Assembly (NCBI GenBank): GCA_017311185.1
Contig: JAESUZ010003088.1
Coordinates: 248,001 to 312,000, forward strand
Direction of reading: 5' to 3'
Length of the DNA: 64,000 nt
DNA from: Proteles cristata cristata
Taxonomy: Eukaryota > Chordata > Mammalia > Carnivora > Hyaenidae
Below are positions 11,567 to 22,834 of this stretch, piece after piece (positions within the stretch are counted from its first letter, which is position 1; every line of letters starts with the position of its first letter). A program made the translations under genes and the position numbers. The notes beneath the pieces are model-generated. The model did no database searches and was not told the origin of the DNA. It was given only the letters and a program-made list of their open reading frames with translations.

Positions 11567-12990
11567 GGTGTCAAATGATTTTTGATAAAGGTGCAAAGTC
11601 CATTCAATGGAGAAATAGTATTTTCAATGAATGATGTGTAAAAAACTAGACATCCATGGCAAAAGTATGAATCTCAGTTCATACCTCACACATCATATGA
11701 ACATTGTAGATTTATTTATTTTTTTAAAAAAAGTTCTATTTATTTAAGTGATCTCTACATGCAACGTAGGGCTCAAACCCATGATCATGAGATCAAGAGT
11801 CATGTGCTCTTTTTACTGAGCCAGCCAGGCACCCCTAAATTGTGGATTTAAATGTGAAATCTAAAGCTATATAACTTCTGAAATAAAACATGAGAAAATT
11901 TTTGTGACCTTGGGGTAAGCACAAATCTTTTAGATACAATAATGAAAGCTCTCTCATAAAATAAAAATGTTGATAAAGTAGACTTCATTTTAAACTTTTG
12001 ATCTTTGAAACCATTAATAAAGTATAAAGATAAGCCACACTCCGGAGAAAGTGTATGTAAAACACATATGGGACCAAAGACTTGTGTCCTGCTTACGTCA
12101 ATAACTTTCAACACTCAGTTATAAGTATATAAGAATCTAATAAGAAAATGGGCAAAAGATTTGAGCAGACACTTCACCAAAGAAGAAAGTCAGATGGCAA
12201 ATAAGCAATGAAAATGTAGTGAACATCTTTTGTTATTAGAGAAATACAAATTAGAACCACAATAAGATACCATTTCACAGGTATTAGAACAACTAAAATA
12301 AAACAAAAAAACCCACCACCACCAATACCAAATGCTCATAAGGATGTGTAGCCACTGAAACTCATATATTTTTTGGTGGAAAGTCAAACTGGCACAGCCC
12401 CTCTGGAAAATGCTTAGCAGTCTCCTACAAAGTCAAGCATAGATTTACCATATGAGGCAGCAATCCCTCTCCTGGGTATTTACCCAAGAAAAATGAAAAG
12501 CGTGTGCAAATGTTCATCACTGTGCTATTATCCATACTCACCCAAACCTGGAAACAATCCAAATATCCAAAGGACATTTTAACCTATAGGTTAATGCTGG
12601 TAGATAGATAAACTGTGGTATATCCATACAATGGACTACTACTCAGCAATGAAAACAACAAATGAATGAATGCAAAAATATGTATAGATCTCAAATGCAT
12701 TATGCTAAGTGAAAGGTGACTGACTCAGAGGCCTACCTACCATGTAATTCCATTTACATGACATTCTGGAAAAGGCAAAATTATAGAAACAAAAGAGACC
12801 ACCAGTAATTGGCAGAGGTTAAGGGTGGAGGGAAAGATTGAACAAAGGAGCAGCAGGGGAGAATTTGAGGAGGGATGAGACTTGTCCATATCTTCAGTGT
12901 GTTGATGGTGTTTGTCAAAACGCAAAGAACTGACATCAACAGAGAGGGAACTTTATCATGTATAAATAAAAAGAGTAAGAAATACTAGTC
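11567..12990 (+). mobile_element. old L1 ORF2 3' end and 3'UTR, sense (second segment)
   Basis: Sense L1 resumes with 'tttttgataaaggtgcaaag' and 'attcaatggagaaatagta', then 'gggcaaaagatttgagcaga', 'agataccatttcacaggta', 'gaaacaatccaaatatccaa', 'acaatggactactactcagc' and the 3'UTR block 'ttctggaaaaggcaaaatta'. Interrupted by a SINE at 11715-11838. The end near 12990 is judged from loss of similarity. No intact frame. Confidence 0.87.
11715..11838 (-). mobile_element. older short carnivore tRNA-Lys SINE, antisense
   Basis: Short element without the long (GA)n body: 'gtgatctctacatgcaacg', 'agggctcaaacccatgatc', and head GAGCCAGCCAGGCACCCC. This wording fits the older pan-carnivore CanSINE type rather than the feliform one. 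Target duplication ATTGTAGATTTA (11703-11714) and ATTGTGGATTTA (11839-11850). Confidence 0.85.
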
Positions 12991-14045
12991 TCTAGAAATA
13001 TACACAAAATCTTAAACAATTATCAGCCGTATGAGATTGCATATTTTAGTTTTTCTTTTTCATAGGCACCTTTAATGTTTCTGCAATAAAAATTACTTTC
13101 AACCCAAAAGTAAGAGAAAAGTTAATATAGGCTCTTTGTGGAATATTTGGAAAAGACAAAAAAGTGGAATGTGTGAAAAATATACTGTGGTCCAATCCAC
13201 CTTTTGGCAATCACAGTTTTATCTATTTCACGCCAGTCTTTTCTTTCTGTATAATGTCTACACATTGTTCCAAATCACTTAAATCTGTTTTTGTCTTTCT
13301 TTAAACCTGTTCTTGTTATCTCCACATGGAAAAGCATACACACTTACACTAAGAAATATATTCCTGTTGTTAATAAAAACAGTGGCCATCTGTTTCACTT
13401 TTGTCACCACACCCAAGGCCTGGAGACCTTGCAGAGATGAGTGAAGCAGGCTTCTCCCCTTTGGGAAGCTTGTGAGCTGCCACTTGGTTGCTGCCGTTAA
13501 TGTAGAGCTGGCTACTCTCTGGGTAGGCACCTGCCAGGGCTTTCATGTGAATGCACACAGATAGGCTAAGATACCATACCTGCAGGAGCTTGATTTCCAA
13601 TACAGGAGGTGCCTTACTCAGACACATCTCTAGGAACTAGTGCGTTTATATTTGTCCTCAAAGCTAGCTTCCTTCCTAGCTCCTGCTCGTTTCTAGAGCT
13701 CCTTCACGGTTCCCTCTTTTACCCCGAGCCCAAACAACACATTCTTTTAGGTCTCCCTGCTCCACGGCAACTGTGTGTGTGCTAGACTTTTTCCGAGGTG
13801 TATCAAGTTTCCTTTGGGTGTCTCCTTGATTGTTCTAGCTGCTGTTCTCTCTGGCCTCTGCTGATCCATTTCTCACAATCCTGTCAGGGTCTCTGGGTCA
13901 TTGCTCACCATCTCTGTCTCTGTCTCTCTCTCTGAACGTCTTTTTGTCTCTCTCCCTGTCCCCACCTTCTCTTATTTCCTGTTTTCTCTCTCCCATTTGG
14001 GCTCTTGGTATTCCACAGAGAGGTCTGGGAGTCATTCCTCACTCA
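12991..14045. other. unassigned DNA
   Basis: No gene recognised. The part at about 13120-13260 resembles generic old L1 3'UTR wording but is too weak to call. 13640-14040 is CT-rich, with a (TC)n patch near 13910-13960. Confidence 0.4.
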
Positions 14046-14057
14046 AAACCCCACATA

Positions 14058-14277
14058 TGGAGCTCCTGGGTGGTTCAGTCAGTTAAGCGTCTGACTTCAT
14101 CTCAGGTCATGATCTCACGGTTCGTGGGTTCGAGCCCCGCTTCGGGCTCTGTGCTGACAGCTCAGAGTCTGGAGCCTGTTTCAGATTCTGTGTCTCTGTC
14201 TCTCTCTCTCTCTCTCTCTCCACTCATTCTCTGTCTCTCTCTCTCTCTCTCAAAAATAAACATTAAAAAATTTTATT
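14058..14277 (+). mobile_element. feliform tRNA-Lys SINE, SINEC_Fc-like
   Basis: Head GGAGCTCCTGGGTGGTTCAG, B box GGTTCGAGCC, 'ctgtgctgacagctcagag' (older form of this block), long (CT)n, CAAAAATAAACATTAAA tail. Target duplication AAAACCCCACATA before and AAACCCCCTCATA after. Confidence 0.93.
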
Positions 14278-14435
14278 AAAAAACCCCCTCATAGCCAAGA
14301 TATTTGTAATGACTACAGCTGGCACCAAATATCTGTGCAAATATTGCTTATGAATAAAAATTGTCAAGTGTGAAAGTTATAAAAGAATGTTATTTGGATT
14401 AACTTTGTAGTATCTTTTTTACACGTAGGAAGAGA

Positions 14436-14680
14436 CAGTGTGTGTAGTGGTTAGGAGGGAGCTCTGGGGGGCCAGATTACTTGGATTTGAATCTCTGTGG
14501 TGCCGCTTTCGCTTTCCGGCTGAGGGACCTTTACTATTCTGTGCCTTGATGTTCTTATCTATCAAATGGGGACTCTAATGGTATCTGTCTCGTGGCGTTG
14601 CTGTGAGGATTGAATTGTTTTATTAAAAGCATTTGAGAAATGCCTGGCACATTGTAAGTGCCCCACAAGGGCTAACTCTT
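14436..14680 (+). mobile_element. MIR SINE, nearly full length
   Basis: 'gtgtagtggttaggag', 'agattacttggatttgaatc', 'tctatcaaatggggactct', 'tgctgtgaggattgaatt' and 'tgcctggcacattgtaagtg' follow MIR from its tRNA-like head to its 3' end. Confidence 0.88.
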
Positions 14681-14957
14681 CTGGTTGTGGGATCAGTTCA
14701 TTTCTGTGGGCCATGCCGATGATGGCAGAAGTGAGCATTAGCTACAAGTGTCCGACATAAGTTGGGGAATGAAACGGTTCCCAGGTGAGGATTCTCTGTG
14801 ACATCAATGAGAAGTAGCAGTAAAGACGGCTGAGTACTGAGAAGACACTAGGGTGTTCTCAAAGGATTAAAAACTTCAAGCAACTGCCCCAGACACAGCA
14901 GTAGCAGTTTCTTTGGCAGAGATCAGAAGCCCGGAAAGCTGCCTGTCCTGTCCAGTT

Positions 14958-14959
<2 letters not shown>

Positions 14960-15001
<42 letters not shown>
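14960..15001. repeat. (TG)n microsatellite
   Basis: About 20 uninterrupted TG units. On the minus strand it gives the His-Thr run of the chance frame 14859-15110. Confidence 0.98.
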
Positions 15002-15004
<3 letters not shown>

Positions 15005-15680
15005 GACTGGGACTGAGAATGAGTAAGAGGGTCTTTTCTTCACCAATGCTTGGTGAGCTAAGCAAAGGTTGTATTAATAAGTGCCACTGAAAATGCACTC
15101 CCGTCAACAAAGGGACTCTGCCTTCGGTCTCTGTAGATCCTCACGTAGCCCCTGGAGAAACTTAGCTGCTAGGAAAAAGTGAACAAACCTAATCTTGGTT
15201 TTCGAAATGTCAACTCCAGACCCCGAGGGATTTATTTACCTTTCATGTTTCGCTCTGTTCTACCGGGCTAGTGATTCATACACAAATGCATTATCACATC
15301 ATCACTTCGCCAGAAAATAGAGGCAGCAAAGGGACAGTTAAGGGGAGACCCTTTCTGCAAAGTGCACACGCCCAAGAGAGGACATTTGCTAATTTGATGA
15401 TACATTCCCAGCGTGCATCCGGTGAAGGCAGTGGATTGTGTTTACACGAGCGCTCTGTCTGTTTTCTTACAGCAGTGCTTTTTGAATCTTTTTCATCTGA
15501 CCCGAGGATTCCTATGTATGCCCTCCCACCAAACAAAAACAAAACAAGACAAAAACTCAAGCAGCTGGCAGCGCACTGGAGGAAGGATATTGGATTTGCA
15601 ACACGTACCCAGGAGAGACTTTGCTACCGATGGGGTAGAGAAGTAAGGGCAGAGAGTGGTCCAGAAGCAACCAGGAGGGC
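15002..15680. other. unassigned DNA
   Basis: No repeat recognised. Overlapping short frames on both strands at 15271-15750 run into the next SINE and carry no known domain. Confidence 0.4.
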
Positions 15681-15696
15681 AAGAAGGTCATCGTGG

Positions 15697-15921
15697 GGGG
15701 CGCCTGGGTGGCTTAGTCGGTTAAGCGTCCGACTTTCCCTTAGGTCATGATCTCGCGGTTCGTGGGTTCGAGCCCCGCGTCAGGCTCTGTGCTGACTGCC
15801 AGCTCAGAGCCTGGAGCCTATTTCAGTCTGTGACTCCCTCTCTCTCTGACCCTCCCCTGCTCACGCTGTCTCTCTCTCTCTCTCCTAGAAATAAATAAAA
15901 CATTAAAAAAAAATTTAAAAA
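15697..15921 (+). mobile_element. feliform tRNA-Lys SINE, young subfamily
   Basis: Near-identical to the other young copies: GGGGCGCCTGGGTGGCTTAG, CTGACTGCCAGCTCAGAG, GTTTCAGTCTG-type block, CTCCTAGAAATAAATAAA tail. Perfect 16-bp target duplication AAGAAGGTCATCGTGG at 15681-15696 and 15922-15937. Confidence 0.97.
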
Positions 15922-16009
15922 AAGAAGGTCATCGTGGAAAAGGTGCCTAGCTCGAGGATCGTAAGAGGGTTCAGGGTGTGGATTTATTTTTCTCAGGCAA
16001 ATATTTGAA

Positions 16010-16400
16010 GAGTGAAATTTAAAAAAATTCCATTTGCCATAACCTGTAAAGCCATAAAATACTCAGGGATACGTTTCACGAAAGGCACAGAAGACCTCTA
16101 CCTTGCAAACTACAAACCACTGCTGAAATAAAAATGACAAAGCCTCAGATACATGGAGAATACGTTTATACACCCATGGGCTAAAAATCCAATATTTGTG
16201 TAGCTGTTAATCCTCCACAGATTGGTTTCTAGACTCAGTGTGAGCCCGATCACAATTCTAATTGGGTTTTGGGTGGTAAAAATTGACATATAAATTCCAA
16301 AATTTATATAGAAAAGCAAAGGTCCTGGGGTAGCCAAACAGCCTGGAAGTGGAAGTATTCCGTGCACCTTAAATATTGATGACGAAAGTGCCGTTATTCA
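16010..16400 (+). mobile_element. old L1 ORF2 fragment, sense
   Basis: ORF2 wording 'cataaaatactcagggatac', 'gacctctaccttgcaaact', 'aaaccactgctgaaat', 'tttatatagaaaagcaaagg' and 'tggggtagccaaacagcc' in the correct order. Broken by stops; nothing can be translated from it. Confidence 0.75.
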
Positions 16401-18162
16401 GTTTAACGATTTAAGCTCCTTCAGGGAAAACCTTAAAATACAAACTGATAAGCCCAGGGGATTTAATTTAATTTTATTTTTTCACTTTCCGTGTGTATTT
16501 TACTGGTAGTTAATACTGAAAGGTAATGCAGTTGTAACTGCATTTCGTTCTTGGTTGGCTGCCTTCCTTTTTTAATTCAAAAGTTGGAAAGGGTGGGGGG
16601 CGGGGAGGTGAAAGCCAACAAAACAGATGATTTCCCTGCATGCTTCTGTTAGTTTCTAAGCATATAGGCCAAACTTGAGCTCTAGCACACACAACTCTCT
16701 AAATTTACTAACAAAAGCCCTGTGTAAATCTTCAAAGGTGGTTTATATTTATAACTGCTTCCTAACGTCTCCTGCTTTGGTCTTCACTTTGGACATGCTA
16801 ACCATAGGTTTTAGTAAACCAGGGCTGTTTAGAGAATGTTAGAGAAGATTGGATGAAGGCCAGGATGTGTTAAACTTCTAAATGTAAATATCCACTAACA
16901 TCCGATGGCGAGGGGGAACTTGCATTTACCATTGGTTGCCATAAATTCACATTAGCTGGGCTGCAAAGTAGATTGGATACAACACTTGAATGGAGCCCCT
17001 TGACTATGTACAGTCTGTGAGTGGATGTGAATGGCGATGACAGCGGCTAGAATAACAAAATTGAGGAGAGGAAAAAGGATAGCACAGCTCTCATCCCGGC
17101 TCAATTGTTGCTAATTGGAGGACCAGTCTCAATATCCAGGCAGCTTGTTCTGGGCTCAAATGGCAGACAGATGCTCTAAAGCCCTTGGGCTCAGGTATCT
17201 TATAATTGTGGATCCAGCCAAGGACAAATTTGATTTGTAGCCCACATTTTGACCTCTCTATAGTGCAAAGTGCTGGGAGGTGTTCCCGCTTTGCCCTTCT
17301 CTTTCGGATTGTTTCCATCACGGTCCCATACTCCCAATGGCTTGTCGGTTTCCAGAACTATGTCCATATTTTACTAACAGCCCTCAGGAGGTTGGATTTC
17401 AGAAAGAATGATGGGAGAAAAGTGAGACCAGGGGAGAAGAGAGGGCAGACTCATTGTAAAAGTCACCATAAAGCTGACCCATAGGCTATGTGAGGGCGCA
17501 GAACGAGAATATGAGCTTGGGAAGTATAGAGTTCTGGGAAGGCCATGTCTGCCTCTCCACTGCAGACTTTTATGGGGTTAAAGTCAAGTTGAAAAGAACA
17601 GCGAAGGCATGTTTGAAGGGAAAGGAGGTCATGAGAACAACACACGATTTATACTCTGTGGATAAGGAGGTCATGTTCGGTGACAATGGAAAAGATTTAA
17701 AAACTGATTTTGTATTATGAGAGCCTCAAAACTTCTGTTACCAGACGTCAAAATTACCTCTCAGAAAATTAGCCAGCCTCTCTATAAATGCCATCACCAA
17801 TGTGTGGGGCCTTGGGTAGTTACCTTGAAAATGATAGTTCATATTGACGGGTAGGCTTTATGGGAAGGCGCCCTGAGAAGCTGTCTGTCCCAGTTAGGAC
17901 ACAGTCTTGGCATCACAGACTCCACACACACTGATGCACTTTGCACACGGACGGTAAACAGCATCAGGGCACTGGTTACAACTTCCGCAGTGTTCTTTAT
18001 AGGGTAGAGCCACATGGCCCCAGGCATTTAACCTTTCTCTGTAAACACTGAACTTGGCTTTTAAAATGAGGTTTGTGTGTGTGTGTGTTTTAAAAGAGAA
18101 TATTTGCGAAATTGTAAGAGAACATGCATCTTTCCTTACACATCGTACTAATCTTATCCCCC
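16401..18162. other. unassigned DNA
   Basis: No repeat family or gene recognised. Frames of 60-118 codons occur on both strands (for example 17206-17484 plus, 17894-18250 minus) without known motifs. Confidence 0.4.
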
Positions 18163-18490
18163 AGATCTGTGCTGTCTCGTATAGTAGCTGGTAGTTATTT
18201 GTGGCTATTGGGCACTCAAAATACTGGCTAGTCCATACTGAAATGCACACTTGATGATTAAATACACACTCGATTTTAAAGATTTAATGTAAGAAATGCA
18301 AACCAGTTTATGAATAATATTTATATTGATTACATGTTGAAATAATATTTTGGACACATTGGGTTAAATAAGAAAATTAATTCAACTGTATCTTTATACT
18401 TTCCTTAACATAGCTACTAGAGTTTTGAAATTATGTAATTTGGCTCACGGTATATTTCTATGGATGGTACTACTCTATATTTTTAAGATA
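18163..18490 (+). mobile_element. ancient hAT-like DNA transposon relic
   Basis: Opens with 'tgtgctgtctcgtatagtag', continues 'ttgtggctattgggcactc', 'atattgattacatgttgaa', 'attttggacacattgggtta' and ends near 'tatttctatggatggtac'. This matches the common mammalian repeat whose ends read 'cagcgctgtccaatag' in inverted orientation. I do not recall the family name with certainty. Confidence 0.65.
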
Positions 18491-19050
18491 AGAGACATGT
18501 AAAAAAAAAAGCTTGAGTAACAGGCAAGATACTCACTGACTCAAGATGCTTCTCTCATCCTTACAATTGAATATTTATTTAAAACCAACTGTGTGACTGA
18601 CTCTTTGCTAAATGTAAAGGAGCTTACAGTTTCAGTGGGGACAGAGACATGCTAAGAAGACACTTAGTATCTAGCATTTCTTAAGGTGAGACCGAAAGTG
18701 AAGGGTCAGCATTACATCTCCAATGTTTTCATATGAACCATTGTCCGCGATGAATCAGAAGAGCAAAAGAAAGATTACACAAAGAGACAAGACCATAGCG
18801 TCATAGAATTTGGGGCAAGAACATATCTTGGTGACAACAGGCTCCAAAGAGTTCATTTTATGAAGGAGGGGTAGGGTGCGGGGAGGGGTAGGGTGCGGGG
18901 AGGGGTGTGAAACGGAGGGGGAAGGGGAGATGGAGGAGAGACAAAAAGCCCCTCAGGTCTACGGAGAGTAAACTACTTGTCCAAGGTTATGGGGAATCAT
19001 TGGTCTGCGAGGCCAATCAGAAAAAGGCGTTCCCTCTTGGCGGACCAATC
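18491..19050. other. unassigned DNA with G-rich tandem
   Basis: No gene recognised. 18790-19000 has vague MIR-like wording ('tagaatttggggcaag', 'acttgtccaaggttatg') interrupted by a G-rich duplication at 18867-18905. Confidence 0.4.
18867..18905 (+). repeat. 17-bp G-rich tandem repeat (2.3 copies)
   Basis: Two perfect copies of AGGGGTAGGGTGCGGGG followed by AGGGG. This gives seven runs of three or four G within 39 bases, enough to form a G-quadruplex on the plus strand. Confidence 0.95.
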
Positions 19051-19067
19051 AGAAAAATGCTCCTCGT

Positions 19068-19316
19068 GGGGCGCCTGGGTGGCTTCGTCGGTTAAGCGTC
19101 CGACTTTCGCTCAGGTCATGATCTCGCGGTTCGTGGGTTCGAGCCCCGCGTCGGGCTGTGTGCTGACTGCCAGCTCAGAGCCTGGGGCCTATTTCAGAGT
19201 CTGTATCTCCCTCTCTCTCTGACCCTCCCCTGCTCACGCTGTCTCTCTCTCTCTCCTAGAAATAAATAAAAATATTTAAAAAAAAAAAAAAAAGAAAGAA
19301 AAAAAAAGAAAAAAAA
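19068..19316 (+). mobile_element. feliform tRNA-Lys SINE, near-young form
   Basis: Head GGGGCGCCTGGGTGGCTTCG, CTGACTGCCAGCTCAGAG, but 'ttcagagtctgtatctcc' in the third block, which is intermediate between older and youngest copies. Long A-rich tail with G interruptions (about 19272-19318). Perfect 17-bp target duplication AGAAAAATGCTCCTCGT at 19051-19067 and 19317-19333. Confidence 0.96.
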
Positions 19317-19333
19317 AGAAAAATGCTCCTCGT

Positions 19334-19890
19334 CTTCAGGTGAAAATAAGGCTTGGGCAGAGCAGTATGTCTTTGGTTTCACCTCTACTTCCCTGTTGGC
19401 GGAACACAGTGGCTAGTGTATCTGCTGTGGGCAAGGGCTGTTAGAAAGGTCACTTTTCTGTGATCCTGTCACCATAATCGGGGTATTCCTAAGTTTTCAA
19501 AATTTTACTTCCCCCCTCCCCCTCTGAGGTTCACTCTGGGAAAGCAATGTATCTATCACAACCTTTGCTGGTTTCAGCTTGTAACAAAATCCCCTTTGTC
19601 ATTTTGTGTTGTTTTAAGAGTTTCAAAGGTATTCTTCAACCTCCTAAGTGTGAATCCATGCTCCTCATTAAAAATATGAAATTAATATTATTATATTTTA
19701 ACAAGTTAAGTGAGGAGAGAAACTTTAAAACCGTATAAAACAGGATTTTTGCTACGTTTGTGTTATCAGGAAAACCATCACATTTTGTATTAAGAAATAA
19801 AATATTCGGTTGTAGGCAATCGCATCAGGAAGTTGATCTAACTTGTGGGAGTTGGTGTTTGCGTGTTTGTGTGTGTATGTAATCAACATT
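19334..19890. other. unassigned DNA
   Basis: No gene or repeat recognised. Ends with a short (TG)n-like patch near 19860-19880. Confidence 0.4.
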
Positions 19891-19906
19891 AAAAAAATTT
19901 ATTTGT

Positions 19907-20113
19907 GGGGCGCCTGGGTGGCTTAGTCGGTTAAGCGTCCGACTTTCGCTTAGGTCATGGTCTCACGGTTCGTGGGTTCGAGCCCCGCGTAGGGCTCTGT
20001 GCTGACTGCCAGCTCAGAGCCTGGAACCTGTTTCAGTCTGTCACTCCCTCTCTCTCTGACCCTCCCCTGCTCACACTGTCTCTCTCTCTCTCCTAGAAAT
20101 AAATAAAACATAA
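19907..20113 (+). mobile_element. feliform tRNA-Lys SINE, young subfamily
   Basis: Full young-type copy with CTGACTGCCAGCTCAGAG and CTCCTAGAAATAAATAAA. Target duplication AAAAAAATTTATTTGT at 19891-19906, repeated at about 20114-20129. Confidence 0.96.
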
Positions 20114-20214
20114 AAAAAAATTTATTTGTTAGGTGATATACGCATTTGCTAAAAAATGTTTGAAAATATAGCCTTCTTGAGGGTTGGCCTTTTGGAGGAC
20201 TGCACTGAGTTTTA

Positions 20215-20430
20215 TCTTTTCCCTTCCAGATTTCTTGAGATGTAATTGATGCATAGAATTGTGCTAGTTTAAGGTATACAACCTGATGATTTGATACATT
20301 TATAAATTGCAAAATAATTACAGCCAGATTAACAACTGCTTCCATTTAGCCTCATAGTTACCATATATTTTTTGTGGTGAGAACATTTAAAATCTACTGT
20401 CCCAGCAAGGTGCAAGTCCACAATATTTAT
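20215..20430 (-). mobile_element. old L1 3'UTR fragment, antisense
   Basis: 'cttgagatgtaattgatgca', 'tttaaggtatacaacctgat', 'gatttgatacatttata', and 'gtggtgagaacatttaaaat' are the reverse complement of L1M 3'UTR blocks, in order. Confidence 0.8.
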
Positions 20431-20789
20431 TTAATTTAAAATTTTCTCATTTTTATCTTTTTTTCTTCTCATTTTTATCTTACAGATTTTTCTCCCCCTA
20501 CCAATTTAACATCATTTTTTCCAACTTGAAGGACATAGGAAATTTATGTATAGAAAGTATATTTTTATTTCTATGGATTTGAGATAAGTTCCTCTTCATT
20601 GTTAGTAACAAATTTCCCTGCCCTTCTCTTTGCTGTATTACTGCACTGAAGTTTTGCAGTTAGTAATCTCTAGATAATTAGTGTTGTTTCTTTGGAATTT
20701 CTGCTAATAATCTAAAATTGAAGATTTTTTCATTGCATAGAGATTTCTAACTCTGGATCTTACTGTTTGTTTCTATAATTACAGACTTG
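20431..20789. other. AT-rich unassigned DNA
   Basis: Contains a small direct repeat of TTCTCATTTTTATCTT (about 20444-20459 and 20467-20482). Otherwise nothing recognised. Confidence 0.4.
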
Positions 20790-20804
20790 AAAATGATTTC
20801 TCCT

Positions 20805-21024
20805 GGGGTACCTGGGTGGCTCAGTCAGTTAAGCGTCTGACTTCAGCTCAGGTCATGATCTAACTGTTTGTGGGTTCGAGCCCCGCTTCGAGCTCTGTGC
20901 TGATAGCCAGCTCAGAGCGTGGAGCCTGTTTCAGATTCTGTATCTCCCTCTCTCTCTGACCCTCCCCTGCTCATGCTGTCTCTCTCTTTCTCAGAAATAA
21001 AAAAAACATTGAAACAATTTTAAA
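20805..21024 (+). mobile_element. feliform tRNA-Lys SINE, intermediate subfamily
   Basis: Head GGGGTACCTGGGTGGCTCAG as in older copies, with 'ctgatagccagctcagag' carrying the young-type insertion, but still 'tttcagattctgtatctcc'. Target duplication AAAATGATTTCTCC and AAAATGATTTCCCC. Confidence 0.95.
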
Positions 21025-21300
21025 AAAATGATTTCCCCCATTTTTTTGATGCAATTTAATTGAAAAAGTTAATCACTGATTTTGTTCCTGTTTGATTTTG
21101 GAAAGTTTCTTTCTTTGTAAGTTAAAGAGGATGAATAATTTTTCATTTGGAATATAGTTTGTTTTCTGGCATTTGTATAATTATTGGTAGCCAAAATATT
21201 AGTTTCTTATTGGTAAGTGGCATTTAAATATAGTAAGCCCTCAATTTCTAGACCCCAAATAATGAGAAAGATAAATCATTTTAAAAATAAGAGCATTTTA

Positions 21301-21492
21301 GAGGCACCTTGGTGGCTCATTTGGTTATGCATCCAACTTTGGCTCAGGTTTATGGTTTCATGGTTTGTGAATTTGAACCCCACATCAGGTTCTGTGCTGA
21401 CAGCTTGGAGCCTGGAGCCTGCTTCAGATTCTGTGTCTCCCTCTCTCTCTGCCTCTCCCCCCTCTCAAAAATAAACATTTAAAAAAATTTTT
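21301..21492 (+). mobile_element. feliform tRNA-Lys SINE, older type
   Basis: Head GAGGCACCTTGGTGGCTCAT, degraded B box TGAATTTGAACCCC, and 'gctgacagcttggagcctg'. Target duplication AAGAGCATTTTA (21289-21300) and AAGATCATTTTA (21493-21504). Confidence 0.93.
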
Positions 21493-21504
21493 AAGATCAT
21501 TTTA

Positions 21505-22084
21505 GGTATGTTTCATATTTTTTAAAAGATCTTGAAATATATTTCAAAATGCTTAAAGAAGTGTGTTACAAGAGAATGATAGTCAAGATAGGTTTAGGAT
21601 TATGGATTTTTGCTTTTTAATATGGTATATAAGCTATGAATAAAATGTTCTGAACCGGGATTTCATGTTCTTTGTGGACTCAATCTCATTGACTTTGTTT
21701 TCACACTTCTGTACAGTAACTCTTTGTTTATCAGAATATTAAATTAGCCAGAATATCTCATTTCCAACCCCAAGAACAACAAAAACAATAACAATACTCA
21801 CTAGCTTTAGTAATAAGTAGACTTCCTTCTATTCAGAATGCATCAACTTACTGAAATATTCCTAACAAATATTTTGATCATGGTGAATCCTTTCTAAAAG
21901 TTATACCCCTGCTTGGTTTAACCTCAGAACCGATTCTCCATATTTGTATTGACGCTCCAGTGTGACCGATTGATCGACCTAATAGTACCTCTAGGGATAA
22001 GTGTTGTAAGTGTTTACTCCATAGTGAAGTAAACAAAAGCCAATGTAATCTTCATTAAAGCTGCCCCAAATTGTACATTAATAG
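21505..22084. other. AT-rich unassigned DNA
   Basis: No repeat or gene recognised. Confidence 0.4.
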
Positions 22085-22215
22085 TATCTGTTTCCCAACC
22101 CAGATTGCAAGCTTAGGGTATGTCCTGGGGTTGTTATATTCCATTCTGTGTTCCCTGATTCATCCGGCCTAGGGCTTTGCATGTGGTGAGCACTCAAAAA
22201 TGTTTATGGATTAGA
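22085..22215 (+). mobile_element. L2 LINE 3' end
   Basis: 'cagattgcaagcttagggta', 'ttccattctgtgttccctga', and 'tgtggtgagcactcaaaaat' match the terminal L2 sequence in sense orientation. Confidence 0.7.
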
Positions 22216-22358
22216 AATAAATAAACACATTTAAAATAGGCTTTGGAAAGCACTTCCTTTACAGATGCTACCTCGGGTCTCAGCTGGCGCCAACAAGGCC
22301 TTCTAGAGCTCTCTGTTCTGCACACAGCCCTGTGTTTAAGAGAACTGGACAGAGACAT

Positions 22359-22574
22359 GGGGCGCCTGGGTGGCTTAGTCGGTTAAGCGTCCAACTTTCG
22401 CTTAGGTCGTGATCTCGCGGCTCATGGGTTCGGGCCCCGCGTCGGGCTCTGTGCTGACTGCCAGCTCAGAGCCTGGAGCCTGTTTCAGTCTGTGACTCCT
22501 CTCTCTCTGACCCACCCCTGCTCATGCTGTCTCTCTCTCTCTCTAGAAATAAATAAAACATTAAAAAAAAAAAG
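22359..22574 (+). mobile_element. feliform tRNA-Lys SINE, young subfamily
   Basis: GGGGCGCCTGGGTGGCTTAG head, young CTGACTGCCAGCTCAGAG block, CTCTAGAAATAAATAAA end. Target duplication AGAGAACTGGACAGAGACA (22339-22357), repeated with one change at 22575-22593. Confidence 0.96.
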
Positions 22575-22834
22575 AGAGAACTGGACAGGGACAGAGCAAG
22601 AATGGGGGTCTGGGACCTGACACGGAAATGAGTAGACCCTCTGGAGAGAGTAATGCCCCAAGGCATGAGGCAGGGAGAGGTGTGGTGGGGAAGTCTTGGC
22701 TCCTACCCAGAACCTGGTGCTTCCCGGTGGGCTTCTTACTTATTTGGACTCTTCCTTCTCACATTTGTCAATCGTAGGTATATACTGTGGGCTATGGCCG
22801 TATACACTGTCGACTATAGGTGCATGCTGTGGGC

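Noticed and set aside
13944..14279. Frames translating to runs such as SVKRLTSSQVMISRFVGSSP
   Set aside because: This peptide is the translation of the SINE body and recurs wherever a copy is inserted (19xxx, 52xxx, 55xxx, 58xxx, 59xxx). Not genes.
21900..22010. Stretch with CTCTAGGGATAAG that briefly suggested a mitochondrial 16S fragment
   Set aside because: Only a few bases agree and the flanks do not continue as mitochondrial sequence.
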